From: Acidimicrobiia bacterium
Lineage (GTDB): Bacteria > Actinomycetota > Acidimicrobiia > Spongiisociales > Spongiisociaceae
Assembly (NCBI GenBank): GCA_009838635.1
Contig: VXRE01000002.1
Span: 17,607-71,784, forward strand
Direction of reading: 5' to 3'
Length of the DNA stretch: 54,178 nt
The notes beneath the pieces are model-generated. The model did not search any database. It saw only the letters and a list, made by a program, of their open reading frames with translations, and was not told the origin of the DNA. A program made the translations under genes and the position numbers. Below, one piece after another: positions 17,161 to 24,595 of this stretch (its first letter is position 1; every line of letters starts with the position of its first letter).

Positions 17161-17487
17161 CTATCGGCAGTCTACGGCCGTTGCCAAAGCGGCGCAGACC
17201 TGGCGCATCCGCTCACCGCTGAGCTTGCCCAGGCGCGAGGTGAGGTGGGCTACCGAGACGTTGAAAGTCGAATCCAGCTGCACCACGCTCGGGAGCGGCA
17301 CGGGGTCATCGCCCGGTTCGAGTACGACCTCGGTGGCAAGATGGCGGTTCACCGTACTGCAAGGCGCCCCGATCACGCGTCGCAGGGCGGCTATCGCCGC
17401 GTCTCGCGACAGCACGACCACCGGCCGCCGGTGCTGATCCGAAACCTCGCACCACCACACCTCGCCTCGCTGCGGTAGATCTCTCAC
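17161..17487 (-). CDS. MazF/PemK-family toxin
   Basis: A 108-residue protein of the MazF/PemK fold, whose members are mostly mRNA-cleaving toxins. It starts VRDLPQRGEVWWCEV, where the RGEVW motif carries the conserved Arg. RPVVVLSRD, GAPCST and the SVVQLDSTFNV strand follow, and the helical end is LSGERMRQVCAAL. The start is GTG 17487, which overlaps the antitoxin stop as GTGA; a longer in-frame start exists but would bury the antitoxin end. The position behind the antitoxin fits the usual type II order. Confidence 0.85.
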   Translation of the reverse strand: MRDLPQRGEVWWCEVSDQHRRPVVVLSRDAAIAALRRVIGAPCSTVNRHLATEVVLEPGDDPVPLPSVVQLDSTFNVSVAHLTSRLGKLSGERMRQVCAALATAVDCR

Positions 17488-17720
17488 GTGGAGCCGACCG
17501 CGTCCAGGAAGGCGGCCGGGTTGCCCCACTCATCTTCGGCTTCCAGTGGTAGTGCGTCGTAGATGCCGTACGCCCGGTCGATCTCGGCGGCGTGCAGCTC
17601 CGCGCAGAGCGCGGCCAACGCCCGGTCGAGCAGAGAGGCATTGTTCAGGTCCGGCAAAGCGGCTCTGGCCTGTTCCAGCAATCGGTCACTTACGGTCGTG
17701 CTTACCCTTATCCGTGGCAT
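17484..17720 (-). CDS. Antitoxin partner of the MazF-like toxin
   Basis: A 78-residue protein beginning PRIRVSTTVSDRLLEQAR, typical of a ribbon-helix-helix DNA-binding N-terminus. An acidic tail (IYDALPLEAEDEWGNPAAF) follows that would wrap the toxin. The start ATG 17720 lies six bases after a -10-like TATCTT, suggesting a leaderless, probably autoregulated transcript. A longer in-frame start at 17807 exists but adds a sequence unlike these antitoxins. Its stop overlaps the toxin start. Confidence 0.8.
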   Translation of the reverse strand: MPRIRVSTTVSDRLLEQARAALPDLNNASLLDRALAALCAELHAAEIDRAYGIYDALPLEAEDEWGNPAAFLDAVGST

Positions 17721-17726
17721 GGCATA

Positions 17727-17732
17727 AAGATA
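17727..17732 (-). promoter_or_regulatory. -10 box of the toxin-antitoxin operon
   Basis: TATCTT on the minus strand, six bases before the antitoxin ATG. No convincing -35 is visible. A leaderless mRNA is inferred from the spacing, which equals that at the pncA and pncB starts. Confidence 0.4.
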
Positions 17733-17857
17733 GCACGAAAGTGGGATGACCGGCCCGACAACTGCCGGACGTAGCCGGCTACGACTGTCGAGGTAGGGAT
17801 GGGTCACGCCCGATGCCTTCGGTGCCCTACCCTGTCCGCCATGCCACCGAGGACACT

Positions 17858-19273
17858 ATGAGGGCCAGGGCCTCGGCTGCCGTGATGCTCCCGTACTGGG
17901 AGTTCTGGGAGTCCAGTGCCGGGGGGGCATCCTTCCGCTCCGAGCGGCGGGGCCTGCTTGACGAAGTGGTCGAGCGGTTGCAGGGGGCGGGCGTCGATGT
18001 GGTGTGGTCGGGCATGGTCGACTCGCCGGAGGCCGGGGCCACGGCAGCAGAGGAGATCGGGGCTGCCGGCGCGCACGTGCTGGTGGTGGCGCAGTCGATG
18101 GCGGTTCCCCCCACCTATGCCATGGCCGCGCTCGATCCGTTGGGCGACCTGCCGGTGGTGGTGTGGGCGGTCCAGCGGGACCGGAGGCTCGGGGCGGGGT
18201 TCGACCAGTCGGATATCACCACGATGGGCGCGACGGTGGGCACGCCCATGCTGACCAACCTGCTGGTCCGATCGGGAAGGCCGTTCGAGCTGGTGGTGGG
18301 CGGGATAGGCGACGAGCCGCTCGTCGAGAAGCTGGCGAGAACGGCAGGCGCGGCTGCGGTGGCCCGCTCATTGGCATCGGCGCGGATCGCCCGGGTGGGT
18401 CGTCCCATCGACGGATACGACTGCGTTGATATCGATGATGAGGTCCTGAGGGCCGCCACCGGCATCGAGCTCATCCCCGTCGATCCGGCCGAGATCCGGA
18501 CTCTCTACCTGGGAGTTTCCGATGTGTCGGGACTGGAGGCCGAGCTGGCGGGCACGTACGAGGACGCGACGGAAGACCAGGAGGACAGGACGCGCTCTCT
18601 GCGGCTGGCGGCGGCGGTGGAGGAACTGGATCGGGCCCGCAGCTTCGATGCCGGGGCCATGAACTGCCACGTGGCGGAGATCAGGTTCGGCGAGGAGCCG
18701 GGGGTCACCCCCTGCTTCGGCATCGGCCGGGAGACGACGAGGGGCGTGCCGTGGGCCTGCGCCGGCGACGTGCTCACCGCGGTGGCCATGCTGGTCGCCA
18801 AGCGGCTGGGTGGCGCGGCCCTGTACCACGAGATCGAGGCGATCGACTTCGAGACCGGCGAGGCGGCCATCGCCAACTCAGGGGAGCACGATCTCGGCTG
18901 GTGCGGTGACGGCACCCGTCCCCGGCTGCAGCCGAACCCCTGGTTCGGGTCGGACCCTATGACCGGCCTCTGCGCCTGGTTCGAGTTGCCGCCCGGCCCG
19001 GCCACCCTGGTGGGATTCACCCCCCACCACGACGAGCCGAGCGGCTTCCGGCTCATAGCCGCCGAGGGGGAGATCACCGGCAGGTCGTTCCCGGACAGTC
19101 CCACGGTGGGGGGCGCCTTCCGGTTCGCGGGCGGGCAGCCGGTGGGCGAGGCCTGGCGGCGCTGGGCGCTGGCCGGCGCCAACCATCACAGCGCGGCCGC
19201 TCCGGGATCCCTGGCCAACGAGGTGGGAGTCGTAGCCCGCTACGTCGGGATCGGCTTCGCCCAGGTCTCGTAG
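17858..19273 (+). CDS. L-arabinose/L-fucose-isomerase-fold protein
   Basis: A 471-residue protein of the sugar-isomerase fold. Features include an N-terminal Rossmann-like half (MLPYWEFWESS, VLVVAQSMAVPPTYAMAAL), RIARVGRPIDGYDCVDID, then MNCHVAEIRFGEEPGVTPCFG, CAGDVLTAVAMLVAKRLGG, ANSGEHDL and a C-terminal AGANHHSA. Family members interconvert aldoses and ketoses with a metal ion, but these divergent forms are mostly uncharacterised. ATG 17858 has GAGGA five bases upstream; an in-frame start at 17813 is the alternative. It shares its architecture and the C-terminal HH motif with the protein at 22979-24394. Confidence 0.75.
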   Translation: MRARASAAVMLPYWEFWESSAGGASFRSERRGLLDEVVERLQGAGVDVVWSGMVDSPEAGATAAEEIGAAGAHVLVVAQSMAVPPTYAMAALDPLGDLPVVVWAVQRDRRLGAGFDQSDITTMGATVGTPMLTNLLVRSGRPFELVVGGIGDEPLVEKLARTAGAAAVARSLASARIARVGRPIDGYDCVDIDDEVLRAATGIELIPVDPAEIRTLYLGVSDVSGLEAELAGTYEDATEDQEDRTRSLRLAAAVEELDRARSFDAGAMNCHVAEIRFGEEPGVTPCFGIGRETTRGVPWACAGDVLTAVAMLVAKRLGGAALYHEIEAIDFETGEAAIANSGEHDLGWCGDGTRPRLQPNPWFGSDPMTGLCAWFELPPGPATLVGFTPHHDEPSGFRLIAAEGEITGRSFPDSPTVGGAFRFAGGQPVGEAWRRWALAGANHHSAAAPGSLANEVGVVARYVGIGFAQVS

Positions 19274-19364
19274 ATGGTTCGCCCGTCAGGACCGGGTGCT
19301 GGCGAGGGCAACAGATCGGGTCCCTGATCGAGTAGGAAACCGAAGAGAACGCGAAAACCTGATA

Positions 19365-19393
19365 TTGAAACTGTAAGAATGTTGTGATATATT
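19365..19393 (+). promoter_or_regulatory. Near-consensus leaderless promoter
   Basis: TTGAAA (19365-19370), a 17-base spacer, then TATATT (19388-19393), seven bases before ATG 19401. It is the best sigma-70 match I see apart from the metal-regulated promoter at 43652, in a strikingly AT-rich stretch. Confidence 0.65.
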
Positions 19394-19400
19394 ATCCTAC

Positions 19401-19580
19401 ATGGAAGCGTTGCTCTCGTCGGTCATAAGTGTTGTCGGGGTCCTGTTGGGACTCATGTTCCTCTGGTTGCGGTCGGATATCAAGGCGCTCCGCTCTGTCG
19501 TGTCCGAGGTGGTCGCAACGCTCAAGGATCATGGCGAGAGGCTCGCCAGGCTCGAGGCCCTGCTCCAAAGAGGGCTTTAG
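19401..19580 (+). CDS. Small single-span membrane protein with coiled coil
   Basis: A 59-residue protein. An N-terminal helix (LLSSVISVVGVLLGLMFLWL) spans the membrane, and a short amphipathic coiled-coil segment (SDIKALRSVVSEVVATL, then HGERLARLEALLQ) would lie in the cytoplasm. It has no ribosome site, but a near-consensus promoter ends seven bases before the ATG, which supports a real, well-expressed, leaderless gene. It converges on the ABC permease gene with seven bases between the stops. It resembles small membrane-tethered oligomerising proteins such as the XhlA/holin-accessory type in shape only; function unknown. Confidence 0.65.
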   Translation: MEALLSSVISVVGVLLGLMFLWLRSDIKALRSVVSEVVATLKDHGERLARLEALLQRGL

Positions 19581-19587
19581 GCGACGA

Positions 19588-21264
19588 TCAGACGCTGGTG
19601 TCCCGCCGACGGAATCGGGCTATAGCCAGCCACGCCATCGCGACCGTCCCGGCCAGCAACAGGAAATAGGCCGGCTCGAACCCCTTGGCGAGGGGTGGAT
19701 CATCGCCGAAGTACCAGTAGAAGGGTGAGACGAACCGGATCGGTCGGAGGCCGTCCGCCAGGGCGCCCAAGCCGTTCATCAGGAATGTGGCCAGGGCTGC
19801 GATGCCGGCGATCCGGACGGCCGGCAGGGACGTGCCCCTGAACCCCCACAGCAGGAGCGCCAGCCCCGCGAAGAACAGGCCGAGCAGGTAGAGCCCGGCG
19901 CCCGCCGCCAGGATCGGCCCGAACCCGAGTCCGGTCTCCCACCGGCGGTCAGCCAGCAAGGCGACGACTGTCGGGATCAGCACCACCAACCCGGCCGAGA
20001 GAGCGACGGCCGCCAGCTTGGAAACAACGACCCGACTACGGGACGACGGCTGGGCCAGCACCAGATCGAGCACACCGGAGTCCTCCTGGCGGACCAGAGC
20101 CATCGACACGCCGCGCACGCAGAAGAAGATCACCACTATCGGGCCGATCGATTGGTAACTGCGCGATGAGACGAACCCGGCCGGGGTGACGATCGCATCC
20201 GGATTGGTCATGCCGAACATGACGAACACTTCCCGGGGCATGGAGGTGACCAGGGCTGCCAGCGCTTCGGCATCCTGAGCGAGGGCCGGCCACGCCGAGA
20301 ACATGGCGAGGGACAGCAAGCCGAGGCCCCCGCCCCACGCCCAGACGGACCGGCGACGATCCCAGATGACCTTGCGGAACGGATCGGTGAGGAGCCACGC
20401 CGCCCGTGGTTGCCGAGCCCGCCGCCGCGCTCGCCGCCGGACCTTGACATCAGGCAAGGCTGCCCGCTCCGTGGCGATGTCCCTCCGGTCGAACAACAGC
20501 ACCGCGACCACCAGCAGGACGGCGGTGGTTATAAGCAGCCACAGGTGACCGGCGCCGAAACCTGTGATCAGCGGGTTGGGTTCCCGGTACCAGGTGAACG
20601 GGCTCAGCCCTCCCGCACCCTCCAGCCAGGGGAACAGGCCAGAGAAGCTGGTCACGAACCACGCCAGGAGCGCCAGCAACCCGGCCATCCCGCCGGCGGT
20701 GGCCGACCGACCCGTAAACGCCCCTACCAGCAGGGCCACCGCGCCGAAGGACGTACCGAGCAGCCAGAGCGACAGGCCGGCCGCCGCCACACCCACCACG
20801 GGCAGGTCCAGTCCGAAGACGGGATTCGCAACCAGGAGCGCGACGGTGATCACGGCCACCATCAGCAGGGTGGCCGCCGCCACGCCGCCTGCCTTCTCAA
20901 GGAAGACCCGACGCCGGGATACCGGATTGGACAGCAGCATGTCCATCAGACCTTCCCGTTCTTCGGTGGACGTCTCGGCGACCATCGCGCTGATCACGAA
21001 GATGAGGATCAGGAGCGGCGCGAACAGCGCGAAGAACTCGGCCGACAGGAACCCCGCCGCCGTCAGGAATGTGGCCAGATCGGTTCCGACGGCAGCGAAC
21101 ATCTCCGGCGGGACCTGTTCCATGATGTCGTTGAAGCCCTGGTTGTCCCGCAGGATCGGGAACAGGGCTCCCAGCCAGACGACCAGCGCAACCAGGCCGA
21201 GGCTGTTACCGATCAGGGCCCGGCGCCGGTCCCGCAGGCTCTTGACCAGGATGGCGGTGGTCAA
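19588..21264 (-). CDS. ABC-2 type transporter permease, fused double length
   Basis: A 558-residue membrane protein with about twelve helices in two homologous halves. Each half opens with a helix and a short cytoplasmic coupling segment (RREALMDMLLSN-like: EEREGLMDMLLSNPVSRRR and QEDSGVLDLVLAQPSSRSR). A single polypeptide therefore supplies both membrane domains. The start is TTG 21264, overlapping the ATPase stop (TTGA). With the ATPase it forms an exporter of the drug, lipid or polysaccharide type; the substrate is unknown. ATPase, permease and the dienelactone hydrolase lie in one minus-strand run. Confidence 0.85.
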   Translation of the reverse strand: MTTAILVKSLRDRRRALIGNSLGLVALVVWLGALFPILRDNQGFNDIMEQVPPEMFAAVGTDLATFLTAAGFLSAEFFALFAPLLILIFVISAMVAETSTEEREGLMDMLLSNPVSRRRVFLEKAGGVAAATLLMVAVITVALLVANPVFGLDLPVVGVAAAGLSLWLLGTSFGAVALLVGAFTGRSATAGGMAGLLALLAWFVTSFSGLFPWLEGAGGLSPFTWYREPNPLITGFGAGHLWLLITTAVLLVVAVLLFDRRDIATERAALPDVKVRRRARRRARQPRAAWLLTDPFRKVIWDRRRSVWAWGGGLGLLSLAMFSAWPALAQDAEALAALVTSMPREVFVMFGMTNPDAIVTPAGFVSSRSYQSIGPIVVIFFCVRGVSMALVRQEDSGVLDLVLAQPSSRSRVVVSKLAAVALSAGLVVLIPTVVALLADRRWETGLGFGPILAAGAGLYLLGLFFAGLALLLWGFRGTSLPAVRIAGIAALATFLMNGLGALADGLRPIRFVSPFYWYFGDDPPLAKGFEPAYFLLLAGTVAMAWLAIARFRRRDTSV

Positions 21265-22187
21265 GGCGCGCTTCCTCCCGGTCCGGATTCGGGATCCCCT
21301 TGCCCGTAGTAGGAGAGAAAGACGTCATCGAGGTCGGCTTCATCGGTGTGGATGGCGATCGCCCCGGCGTCTGCCGCGGCCCGGATCACCGCGTCCTGAG
21401 GCCCCGAGACGCTCAGGCTCAACAGCCTGCCGCCGTCACGGGCCTCGACCGACATGACTCCCCGGAGACCGGCGAAGCCCGACGGGTCGGCCGGCCGCGC
21501 GAACTCGATCGTCAGGTTGGACTGGACCTTGCTGCGGAACCCGTCGAGGGTGTCCACGGCGATCAGATGACCTTGGCGGATGATCCCCACCCGGTCGGCC
21601 ATCCGTTCCACCTCGGGCAGGTAATGCGAGGACAGGAACACGGTGCGGCCCTCGGCCCGCACCTCGCCGAGAAGTGTGGCGAACTCCTGCTGCATGAGGG
21701 GATCGAGGCCGCCGGTCGGCTCGTCGAGTATCAACAGCTCGGGCTCGTGCATGAATGCGTTGACCAGTCCCACCTTCTGGCGGTTGCCCTTCGAGTACTC
21801 CTTGATACGCCGGTCCAGGTCCAGTTCGAACCGGTCGGCCAGCAGGGTCGTGGCTGCGGCGGTGTCGACACCCCGGAGCCGGCTGAAGTAGAGGAGGAAC
21901 TCCCGTCCGGTCATCGACGGGTAGAGGGCCAGATCCCCGGGCAGGTATCCGACGCGGCTCCGGATGGCCACCGAGTCGGCCGTGATGTCCATGCCGAACA
22001 CGGTTCCCGAACCCCTGGTCGGCTGCAGGAAGTTGAGGAGCAGGCGGATGGTGGTGGTCTTGCCCGCGCCGTTGGGACCGATGAACCCGAACACCTCGCC
22101 CACCTCGACGGCGAGGTCCAGGTCGACGATGCCGGCGGCGTCACCGTAGTACTTGGTGAGACCTCGGGTTTCGATCGCTTCTGACAT
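21261..22187 (-). CDS. ABC transporter ATP-binding protein
   Basis: A 308-residue ATPase of the multidrug/daunorubicin exporter (ABC-2) group. It has Walker A GPNGAGKTTT, Q-loop position GYLPGD, the signature EYSKGNRQKVGL (a variant of LSGGQ typical of ABC-2 ATPases), Walker B LLILDEPTGGLDP and switch His SSHYLPE. The C-terminal 80 residues form the usual regulatory extension. ATG 22187 has AAGGTGAGG upstream and sits three bases after the stop of the dienelactone hydrolase gene. It energises the fused permease encoded directly downstream. Confidence 0.92.
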   Translation of the reverse strand: MSEAIETRGLTKYYGDAAGIVDLDLAVEVGEVFGFIGPNGAGKTTTIRLLLNFLQPTRGSGTVFGMDITADSVAIRSRVGYLPGDLALYPSMTGREFLLYFSRLRGVDTAAATTLLADRFELDLDRRIKEYSKGNRQKVGLVNAFMHEPELLILDEPTGGLDPLMQQEFATLLGEVRAEGRTVFLSSHYLPEVERMADRVGIIRQGHLIAVDTLDGFRSKVQSNLTIEFARPADPSGFAGLRGVMSVEARDGGRLLSLSVSGPQDAVIRAAADAGAIAIHTDEADLDDVFLSYYGQGDPESGPGGSAP

Positions 22188-22190
22188 GCC

Positions 22191-22955
22191 TCACCTTCCT
22201 TCCCGGGATGAATTGGCGGCGATGAAGGCCAATACCCGCTCCCAGGCGTCGACCGAGTCCTGCGCGAACTCGCCGTGCCGGCGGTCGAAGAACGAGTGAG
22301 GAGCGCCCGGGTATACCACGACCTCGTGGGGAACCCCGGCTCCCGCCAGGGCATCCTCCAACTCCTGGACTTCTTCGAGCGGGATGCTGGGATCGTCTCC
22401 GCCCATGAGGGCGAGGATCGGGCATGCCATGCCGGCTACCCGGTCTATGGCCCCGGCGGTCTCCTCCGGACGGCGGGGTCTGCCGTAGAAGCCGATGGCG
22501 CCGGAGAGCGCGAGGCCGTTGGCGGCCTGGTGCCAGGAGGCGGATCCGCCGAAGCAGAAACCCATGGTGAAGACCACGCGCTCCGGATCGCGTGCCCGGA
22601 GATGGGAGACGGCTGCGGCCACGTCGTCCCGGATGCCGGCGAACGTGGTGTCGTGGACATGGGGCCAGAAGTCCCACTCGTGGGGTCGCTCACCGAGCCC
22701 GGCGGTGCGTCCGAAGTAGTCGACGGCCACCGCGTCGTGGCCGGCGTGGGCCAGCAGTAGGGCCAGTTCCTTGTAGAACCGGAACAAGCCCCGCACGTCG
22801 GGCAGGACCACCACCGCGGCCGTCGAGGGCGTGCCTCCGGCGGCCTCGAATGCGGAGAAGCGGTTGCCGTCCCGCGCGGTCAGCACCAGGTCGCGGCCCT
22901 GTGCCGGTCGATCCCCCTTCGGGATGGGAGGAGCGGAGTCCTGGTCGAAACACAC
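22191..22955 (-). CDS. Dienelactone-hydrolase-family protein
   Basis: A 254-residue alpha/beta-hydrolase. The family replaces the usual nucleophile Ser by Cys, here in MGFCFGGSAS. The Asp is in MGGDDPSIP and the His in GAPHSFFDRR. LPDVRGLFRFYKELALLLA and VAVDYFGRTAG match the family core. The start is GTG 22955. Its stop is three bases before the ABC ATPase ATG, so the hydrolase leads that operon. Dienelactone hydrolases open lactone rings in aromatic degradation, but many relatives act on other esters and the substrate here is not predictable. Confidence 0.88.
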   Translation of the reverse strand: MCFDQDSAPPIPKGDRPAQGRDLVLTARDGNRFSAFEAAGGTPSTAAVVVLPDVRGLFRFYKELALLLAHAGHDAVAVDYFGRTAGLGERPHEWDFWPHVHDTTFAGIRDDVAAAVSHLRARDPERVVFTMGFCFGGSASWHQAANGLALSGAIGFYGRPRRPEETAGAIDRVAGMACPILALMGGDDPSIPLEEVQELEDALAGAGVPHEVVVYPGAPHSFFDRRHGEFAQDSVDAWERVLAFIAANSSREGR

Positions 22956-22978
22956 GTCTGCCTACTTCTAGCGTTCCG

Positions 22979-24394
22979 CTACACCGCGGTATAGGTTATC
23001 CGCAGCATTGCGGCGGTCCGGCGTAGCACATCCCCCTGGTGGCCCGGTAGCACGGCAGCGTGGTGGGTGGCGCCCGCCTCGCACCATCGGGCGTAGGCCT
23101 CGGCAACTTGTCCCGAGTCGAACCGGAACATCCCGTTGGGGCCCTCCATGGCGTGGTGCTTCGAGTCGAGGATCCGGCCCTCGGCGCCGACCAGGACCCA
23201 TCCGTCGCTGTGATCGATCGGGCTGAGGCTGATCAGCGTGGCCGGTCCTTCCGGGAGCTCGAAAGCCACCGCGGTCCCCGGTCCGTGATCGCCCATGTAG
23301 TGGTCTTCGGGGAGCAGGGTCACGCCGGAAGACGCCGCCCGGATGGTGAGGTCGCCCTCTCCGCCGTTGGCCACCAGTATCCAGTTCCCCGGGAAGTCGA
23401 GCTGATACAGCTCGCAGTAGAGGGCCGATCCGGCGAGGCGCTTTCCGATGGCCAGAGCGATCGCGGTGGGTATGTCCCCCGTACATGCGAAGGGCACCCC
23501 GGCCTCGGCGCACAAGGCCACTCCAAGGCAGGCGGTCACGCCCACCTCGGGGTTCCAGCGGAGAGCGTCGCCGTGGCAGTTGACCGCCCCGGCGTTGGCA
23601 TCGTTCTGGTGGCACAACTCCCTCATGGCCAGAGCGAGCCGGGCGGAGCGGCCAAGGACCTGATCGTCGACCCGGTCGGCCTCGAAACGATCCCGCAGTT
23701 CACCGACGAGAGCGGACACCTCGCCGGCGCCCACCGCCCGGAACGCCGCCGCGATCCCCGGCGGGTCGACGTCGATGACCTCGACCCCCAGATCGACCAG
23801 TTGCTCGCCGCTGACCTCGACGTCCATATAGCCGGGGATGGGCTTGCCGATGGTGAGCAGCCGGGACTTGGTGACCGTGGCGGCCGCATCTGCGGCCCTC
23901 AGCGTCTCGCCGAGGACGGTGTCGAGATCATCCCCGATGACCGAGGAGACCAGCGTGGTGAACTGCCGGCCCATCCGGACGAGCACGTTCGTGAACATGA
24001 CCAGACCGACCGTCAGGCTCCTGCGGGTGGCCTCCTCGGTGGCGTAGTCGTCCGGGACCTCGATGAGTTCCTGTGCCCCGACCGCCACCACCGGCACCCG
24101 GGGGAGATTCCGGATCGCCTCCCATCCGTAGCTGGGCGGGGCGGCCATGGTGGGCGCGAAGACGATCACATCGACGTCGGAGTGGGCGAACAGCAGCCCG
24201 GCCTCCCGTCCCGCTTCGTCATTGTCCACCACCCCCGGGTAGAAGACCGATCCGAACTGCTCGAGCCGGGTCCGCAAAGCGTCGGCGAATGCCGTGCGCT
24301 CCTGGCGGAACTCGGGCGGCATGGCCGCATCGAACAACCCGAAGTAGACCGCCAGCAGTCCGATCCTGAGAGTGGGGGCGTTGTCACCGGGCAT
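22979..24394 (-). CDS. L-arabinose/L-fucose-isomerase-fold protein, second copy
   Basis: A 471-residue relative of the protein at 17858. The shared layout includes GLLAVYFGLFDAAMPPEF, VIVFAPTMAAPPSYGWEAI, LLTIGKPIPGYMDVEV, GAVNCHGDALRWNPEVGVTACLG, ACTGDIPTAIALAIGKRLAG, ANGGEGDLT and a C-terminal AGATHHAAVLPG. I chose ATG 24394 because GAGGA lies five bases upstream; ATG 24409 in the same frame would add five residues. Probable metal-dependent sugar isomerase or epimerase acting in the cytosol. The two relatives differ at several acidic positions, so they may act on different sugars. Confidence 0.75.
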   Translation of the reverse strand: MPGDNAPTLRIGLLAVYFGLFDAAMPPEFRQERTAFADALRTRLEQFGSVFYPGVVDNDEAGREAGLLFAHSDVDVIVFAPTMAAPPSYGWEAIRNLPRVPVVAVGAQELIEVPDDYATEEATRRSLTVGLVMFTNVLVRMGRQFTTLVSSVIGDDLDTVLGETLRAADAAATVTKSRLLTIGKPIPGYMDVEVSGEQLVDLGVEVIDVDPPGIAAAFRAVGAGEVSALVGELRDRFEADRVDDQVLGRSARLALAMRELCHQNDANAGAVNCHGDALRWNPEVGVTACLGVALCAEAGVPFACTGDIPTAIALAIGKRLAGSALYCELYQLDFPGNWILVANGGEGDLTIRAASSGVTLLPEDHYMGDHGPGTAVAFELPEGPATLISLSPIDHSDGWVLVGAEGRILDSKHHAMEGPNGMFRFDSGQVAEAYARWCEAGATHHAAVLPGHQGDVLRRTAAMLRITYTAV

Positions 24395-24595
24395 ACCTGT
24401 CCTCGTCATGGCTCAGTCCGATTCTGACACACTGCCGGGAGCGTTCGGCGGCGGGGTGCCCGTGATAAGGTATCGAGAGTCGGATTCCCAGGTGCCGAAG
24501 CGAGCCGCCGGCCCCGGTGCCGCGGGTGGAACCTGCAAGGGAGAAGTGATGACCCCACTCCCATCCGGTCGATCGCGCGGTAGTTAGCAGGGATT

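Noticed and set aside
19345..19357. 13-base GAGAACGCGAAAA matching the reverse complement at 10443-10455
   Set aside because: Both lie near promoter-like sequences, but many 13-base matches are expected by chance in 54 kb, so it is not reported as a motif.
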